Shown here piece by piece: positions 60,094-64,000 of a stretch of DNA of 64,000 nt. Origin of the DNA: Prauserella_A sp040645195 (GTDB taxonomy: Bacteria; Actinomycetota; Actinomycetes; Mycobacteriales; Pseudonocardiaceae); the NCBI RefSeq assembly GCF_040645195.1, contig NZ_JBEYXW010000019.1, forward strand, positions 1 to 64,000. The letters run 5' to 3'. The notes beneath the pieces are model-generated. The model ran no database searches, had not been told where the DNA came from, and was given only the letters and a program-made list of their open reading frames with translations. The position numbers were made by a program, and so were the translations under genes. Positions within the stretch are counted from its first letter, which is position 1, and every line of letters begins with the position of its first letter.

Positions 60094-61085
60094 CACGCTC
60101 CCTCCGCCACCGTGGTCACGGCCTGTACCGGGTTGTGGCAGCGGAGCATGCCGGCGCCGTCCGACACGAGTCCCGGTGCCGCGTGCCAGCACTGCTCCAC
60201 CGAGTTCGGGCAACGGGGCGCGAACGCGCAGCCGTCCGACCACGGGATGTTGTCCACAACCGACCCACGGATCGGCACCAGCTTCTCCCCGCGCGGCGCA
60301 TCGAGCCGCGGGATCGAGGCCAGCAGGCCGTGTGTGTACGGGTGGCGTGACTCGGCGAACAGTGCATGCCGCTGCGCCCGTTCCACGATCCGGCCGCCGT
60401 ACATCACGTTGACCTCGTCGCACATACCGGCGACGACCCCGAGGTCATGCGTGATCATGATCAGCGCAGTGTCCGTAGTGGACACCAGCTCCGACAGGAG
60501 GCTGAGTATCTGTGCCTGGATGGTGACATCCAGCGCGGTCGTCGGCTCGTCGGCGATCAGCAGCCGAGGCCGGCAGGCCAGCGCGATCGCGATCAGCGCG
60601 CGCTGCCGCATCCCACCGGACAGCTGGTGCGGATACTCGTCGAGCCGCCGGTTCGGGTCCGGAATACCGACTCGGTTGAGTAGCTCCGCAGCCTCCACTG
60701 TGGCCTTTTTACGGGACAGTTTCCGGTGCCGCTCCAGCACTTCGGTGATCTGCAGCCCGATCGGCACGACCGGGTTGAGGGAGGAGAGCGGGTCCTGGAA
60801 CACCATGCCGAGATCCCGCCCCCGCCGCTCGTCGAGCTGCCGCTGGGAGCGCCCGAGCAGCTCCTCGCCCTCGAACGTCACCGATCCGCCGACCTCCACG
60901 CCGCGGGAAGGCAGCAGGCCCATGATCGCCAGTGAGGTCACCGACTTGCCACAGCCGGACTCCCCCACCAGCCCGACCGTCTGGCCGGGCTCGACGTTAA
61001 AGCTGATCCCGTCGACTGCGATCGTCGGCCGCTCGCCCTTGCGGCGAAACGTCACCGAGAGGTCGCGTACCTCGAGTAGTGCCAT
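60093..61085 (-). CDS. Peptide ABC transporter ATPase, DppD/OppD type
   Basis: 330 residues. Walker A GLVGESGCGKSVTS, signature QLSGGMRQRALIAIALA, Walker B LLIADEPTTALD, then the oligopeptide-transporter C-terminal domain with GCAFAPRCPN and a second Cys (QCWHA). The start is 6 bp after the permease stop, the stop overlaps the DppF-like start. Confidence 0.95.
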   Translation of the reverse strand: MALLEVRDLSVTFRRKGERPTIAVDGISFNVEPGQTVGLVGESGCGKSVTSLAIMGLLPSRGVEVGGSVTFEGEELLGRSQRQLDERRGRDLGMVFQDPLSSLNPVVPIGLQITEVLERHRKLSRKKATVEAAELLNRVGIPDPNRRLDEYPHQLSGGMRQRALIAIALACRPRLLIADEPTTALDVTIQAQILSLLSELVSTTDTALIMITHDLGVVAGMCDEVNVMYGGRIVERAQRHALFAESRHPYTHGLLASIPRLDAPRGEKLVPIRGSVVDNIPWSDGCAFAPRCPNSVEQCWHAAPGLVSDGAGMLRCHNPVQAVTTVAEGA

Positions 61086-61091
61086 GTCCCC

Positions 61092-62051
61092 TCACCGCCG
61101 TTGCCGTGGATCAAGCGCTTCCCGCATCGACTCGCCGACCAGCGTGAAGCCCAGCGCCACCGCGACAATGCACCCGGCGGGCCAGAACGCCAGGTGTGGC
61201 TGGCTGTCGAAGAACTCCTGCGCGTTGCCCAGCATCTGGCCCCACTCCGGAGTGGAGTCATCCGCGGCGCCCAGTCCCAGGAAAGACAAGGCGGCCGCAT
61301 CGAGTATCGCCATCGCCAGCACCAAAGTGGACTGAACGATCACCGGTCCGAGAGAGTTCGGCAGAATGTGCCGGAACACGATCTCGCGGCGCTTGACACC
61401 AAGCGCCCTCGCCGCGAGCACATGATCGCTTTCCCGAACGCTCAGCATGGTGCCGCGCAGCAACCGCGCGAATATCGGAATCTGCACGATCGCCACCGCG
61501 AGAATCACCGAGAACTGCGTCTGCTGGGCGAACAACGCACCGATGGACACCGCCAGCAGCAGAGACGGTATCGACAGCAGCACGTCTACGGCCCGCATGA
61601 CGACCGAGTCGACCCAGCCGCCGAACGCGCCGGCCAGCGTGCCGAGCACCAGACCGCCACCCAGTCCGATCACGGTTGCCAACAGCGCCACGAGCAGTGT
61701 CTGCTGCGAGCCGAGTAGCACGCGTGAGAACAGGTCCCGCCCGTACTGGTCACCCCCGAGCGGATGCCCTTCCTGCGGAGGCGGGAGCTGGTTGCTGGCC
61801 CGCGACACCTGACTCTCCAGCATTCGCAGCGCGGGATCGTGCGGCGCGATGAACGGCGCGATCACCGCCAGCAACACGAACAACCCGATCACGATCGCGC
61901 CGACCCAGAAGGTCGGGCTGCGCCGCAGCCGCCGCCACGCCGAGGCGGCGAGGCTGACGCCGGCGTCCTCGGCCCGGTCCGGATCGGAATCGAGATCGCG
62001 CCGCCCTGCCACGCCGGCGAGCTGATCGATCTTCGTCGCACGCGACATCAT
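61092..62051 (-). CDS. Peptide ABC transporter permease, DppC type
   Basis: 319 residues. The N-terminal cytosolic part (SRATKIDQLAGVAGRRDLD) is long, then the N-terminal helix of the family (VGAIVIGLFVLLAVIAPFIAPHDP), PLGGDQYGRDLFSRVLLGS, a typical DppC/OppC sequence, and the EAA loop HVLAARALGVKRREIVFRHILPNSLGP. Five to six helices. Start ATG 62051 overlaps the DppB stop by 1 nt; ATG 62048 is next. Confidence 0.95.
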   Translation of the reverse strand: MMSRATKIDQLAGVAGRRDLDSDPDRAEDAGVSLAASAWRRLRRSPTFWVGAIVIGLFVLLAVIAPFIAPHDPALRMLESQVSRASNQLPPPQEGHPLGGDQYGRDLFSRVLLGSQQTLLVALLATVIGLGGGLVLGTLAGAFGGWVDSVVMRAVDVLLSIPSLLLAVSIGALFAQQTQFSVILAVAIVQIPIFARLLRGTMLSVRESDHVLAARALGVKRREIVFRHILPNSLGPVIVQSTLVLAMAILDAAALSFLGLGAADDSTPEWGQMLGNAQEFFDSQPHLAFWPAGCIVAVALGFTLVGESMREALDPRQRR

Positions 62052-63073
62052 CAGCCCACCTTCTGCATAGCGCGGATACGGGGATCGATCACGGCATACG
62101 ACAGGTCGACCACGAGATTCACCAGGACGTACGCCATCGCGGCAGCGATGATCACGACCTGCAGCACCGGGAAGTCCTTACGTTCGAAGCCGATCGCCAG
62201 CGCCTGGCCGATGCCCTGCCAGGCGAACACGGTCTCGGTGAGCACCGCACCGGAGAGCAGCGCACCGGTCTGTAGACCGACCGTGGTCACCACGGGAAGC
62301 ATTGCGTTGCGCAGGATGTGCCGGTCACGGATGATCCGCCGGGTCAACCCCTTCGACCGCGCCGTGCGCACGTAGTCCTCGTCGAGCACGTCGATCACCG
62401 CCGCCCTGGTGATGCGGAAGATCACCGCGAAGGGGATCGAGGACAGCGCAAACGCGGGCAGCAGCAGGTGCTTCAGCGCGTCGAGCGCCGCGTCCCACTC
62501 TCTGGTGAGCAAGCCGTCCAGCACGAAGAAACCGGTGATCCGGGTGGCGTCGATGCCTGCACTCTGCCTTCCGCCCGTCGGCAGCCAGCCGAGCTCGATG
62601 GAAAGCAGGTACTTGAGCAGAAAGGCCAGGAAGAAGATCGGGATCGACATGCCGAGCATCGAGACGACGATGCCGGCGTTGTCCAGCCAGCCACCCCGGC
62701 GGCGGGCCGCAAGGTAACCGAGCGGAATCGCTGCCGCCAGCGCAATCAGGATCGCCGCGACGCCGAGCTCGATGGTCGCCGGAAACCGTTCCAGAAACAG
62801 TTCCAGCGCAGGCTTGCCCGGCGAGACCCCCGTTGAGGTACCGAAGTCACCGGTGATCGCCCTGCCGAGAAAAGCGAAGTACTGGACGAAGATCGGGTCG
62901 TTCAGACCGAGGGCCTCGGTCAGCTCGGCGCGCATTTCCGCCGTGCCGCGGTCTCCCAGGAGGGCCGAGACCGGCCCTCCTGGAAGTGCCCGCAGCCAGG
63001 CGAAGATCAGCACCGAAAGCACTAGTACAACGAGTGCGAGTTGCAGCACCCGCCGAATCGCGTATCGGAGCAC
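62051..63073 (-). CDS. Peptide ABC transporter permease, DppB type
   Basis: 340 residues from GTG 63073. It opens RYAIRRVLQLALVVLVLSVLIF, has the DppB hallmark ITGDFGTSTGVSPGKPALE and the EAA loop DYVRTARSKGLTRRIIRDRHILRNAMLPV. Six helices. It lies 10 bp after the binding-protein stop. Confidence 0.95.
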   Translation of the reverse strand: MLRYAIRRVLQLALVVLVLSVLIFAWLRALPGGPVSALLGDRGTAEMRAELTEALGLNDPIFVQYFAFLGRAITGDFGTSTGVSPGKPALELFLERFPATIELGVAAILIALAAAIPLGYLAARRRGGWLDNAGIVVSMLGMSIPIFFLAFLLKYLLSIELGWLPTGGRQSAGIDATRITGFFVLDGLLTREWDAALDALKHLLLPAFALSSIPFAVIFRITRAAVIDVLDEDYVRTARSKGLTRRIIRDRHILRNAMLPVVTTVGLQTGALLSGAVLTETVFAWQGIGQALAIGFERKDFPVLQVVIIAAAMAYVLVNLVVDLSYAVIDPRIRAMQKVG

Positions 63074-63083
63074 AGTGCCGTTG

Positions 63084-64000
63084 TCAGTCGGACGACGACA
63101 TACTGACGGTCGCGAACTCTTCCTTCGTCAGCGGGCTCGGGACCAGCCCCTCCACGTCGGAGGCGACCACGATCGCAGGCGGTGAGTGCGACAGCGGGAT
63201 GGCAGGCAGGTACTCCGCCATCAGCTTGCGGTTGATCTCCTGGTACTTCGTCTCTCGCTGTGCGGCGTCCACAGTGGAGTCCGCGTCGACGAGAGCGTCG
63301 GCCAGCTCCTGGCCCCACGGCGAGCCGGAGGTCCAGAACTGGTTCTCGGTGGTGCCGAAGAACGTGCCGATGAAGTTGGCAGGCGAGTTGTAGTCACCGG
63401 TCCAGCCGAGCATGAACAGCTGCGCGTCGGCGACCTCCACCTGGTCGAGGTAGCCACCGGCCCAGGGCTTGCTCACCGGTGTGACGGTGATGCCCGCCTG
63501 CTCCAGGTCCTCTTGGATGGCACCGAAAATGGCCTGTGGGTTCGGCATGTAGGGACGGGTGACCTGGGTCGGCCACCACAGTTCGACGGTCAGGTCCGGG
63601 AAGCCGGCCTCGTCGAGCAGTTGCCGTGCCCGCTCGGGGTCGTGCGGGTACTCCTGGACGTCGTCGGCGTAACCGTCCACTGACGACGGATAGAATTCCT
63701 TCGCGACCTCGGAGTTCTCCGGCATGATCGCGTTCACCAGGCTCTGCCGGTCAATCGCGTAGGCCAATGCCTGGCGCACCTTGAGGTTCTGCAACGCCGG
63801 GTTGTTCCGCTGCGTGATGCCGAGATACAGGATGTTGAACGGGTCCCGGATCATCAGGTTGAAGCCGTCCTGCTGCAGCGAGTCCCAGTCCGCCGGCCCC
63901 GGAAGGTCGTAGCCGTCGATGTCACCGGCTTCGAGCGCCTGCTTGCGCGCGGTCTCATCCTCGATGACGCGGAAGATCAACCGGTCGAGCTTGGCTTTTT
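63084..64000 (-). CDS. Peptide-binding protein of ABC transporter (SBP_bac_5), 5' end outside window
   Basis: The frame enters from the window end and stops at 63084 (305 codons visible). The text is that of a DppA/OppA C-terminal part: KVRQALAYAIDRQSLVNAIMP, the PHDPERARQLLDEAGFPDLTVEL signature and PAIPLSH near the end. The N-terminal signal and first lobe are missing because of the window edge, not because the gene is broken. It captures peptides for the permeases and ATPases that follow. Confidence 0.93.
   Translation of the reverse strand, partial: KAKLDRLIFRVIEDETARKQALEAGDIDGYDLPGPADWDSLQQDGFNLMIRDPFNILYLGITQRNNPALQNLKVRQALAYAIDRQSLVNAIMPENSEVAKEFYPSSVDGYADDVQEYPHDPERARQLLDEAGFPDLTVELWWPTQVTRPYMPNPQAIFGAIQEDLEQAGITVTPVSKPWAGGYLDQVEVADAQLFMLGWTGDYNSPANFIGTFFGTTENQFWTSGSPWGQELADALVDADSTVDAAQRETKYQEINRKLMAEYLPAIPLSHSPPAIVVASDVEGLVPSPLTKEEFATVSMSSSD

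Overview
The window is 64 kb of very GC-rich actinobacterial chromosome. Gene order and gene content point to the Pseudonocardiaceae (Amycolatopsis, Saccharomonospora or Prauserella-like). That family-level placement is inference from style and synteny, because no rRNA or other direct marker is present. Many genes start with GTG, genes in runs overlap by 1-11 nt, and long perfect hairpins separate convergent genes. I see no insertion sequence, integrase, CRISPR array or prophage.

Left end (1-5240, minus strand). This is a tightly coupled operon: a Tat-type lipoprotein that binds an NMT1/THI5-like ligand, a GntR winged helix fused to a 5-formyltetrahydrofolate cyclo-ligase-like (COG0212) domain, a free-standing COG0212 protein, a 56-codon ORF, an ABC ATPase, and an ABC permease in which two permease halves are fused. 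It runs off the window. A palindrome with the HutC/GntR core GTATAGAC lies just upstream. This looks like a self-regulated importer, possibly for a thiamine precursor, and is the most novel system here.

5250-35641. The order acs, phage-holin-like membrane protein, EphE-like hydrolase, marP, CoA-type Nudix, TlpA-like thioredoxin, nth, small membrane protein, crp, metallo-beta-lactamase, RidA, DUF4177, two Get3/ArsA-like ATPases, whiB4, ponA2, metallophosphoesterase matches, from memory, Mycobacterium tuberculosis Rv3667-Rv3683. Added here are a degenerate Fic-like protein, a choice-of-anchor-like secreted protein, an L,D-transpeptidase, an AT-hook protein behind a LexA-like box, a VIT-type transporter, a TetR/SnoaL-like divergon, a POT transporter, nhaA, an MFS exporter, an orphan PqqB-like protein, two unknown genes and an Rpn-like nuclease. 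The core handles acid and redox stress, cell-wall synthesis and DNA repair.

35671-44700. tRNA-Pro(CGG) with a strong terminator is followed by a methyltransferase, an S9 peptidase, Dps, an FMN reductase, an HSL-type esterase, two small exported proteins, a second MFS protein and a DUF418 membrane protein.

44730-53015. Aspartate-pathway genes (asd, ask with a visible internal start for a beta subunit) and leuA (with a leader peptide and attenuator) flank a nitroreductase and an ESX-associated YbaB/EspC/large effector-like module.

53136-64000. A DedA-like protein, WYL regulator, SDR, DUF222-HNH protein and a LysR/EamA divergon lead to a peptide ABC operon (binding protein cut by the window end, two permeases, two ATPases).
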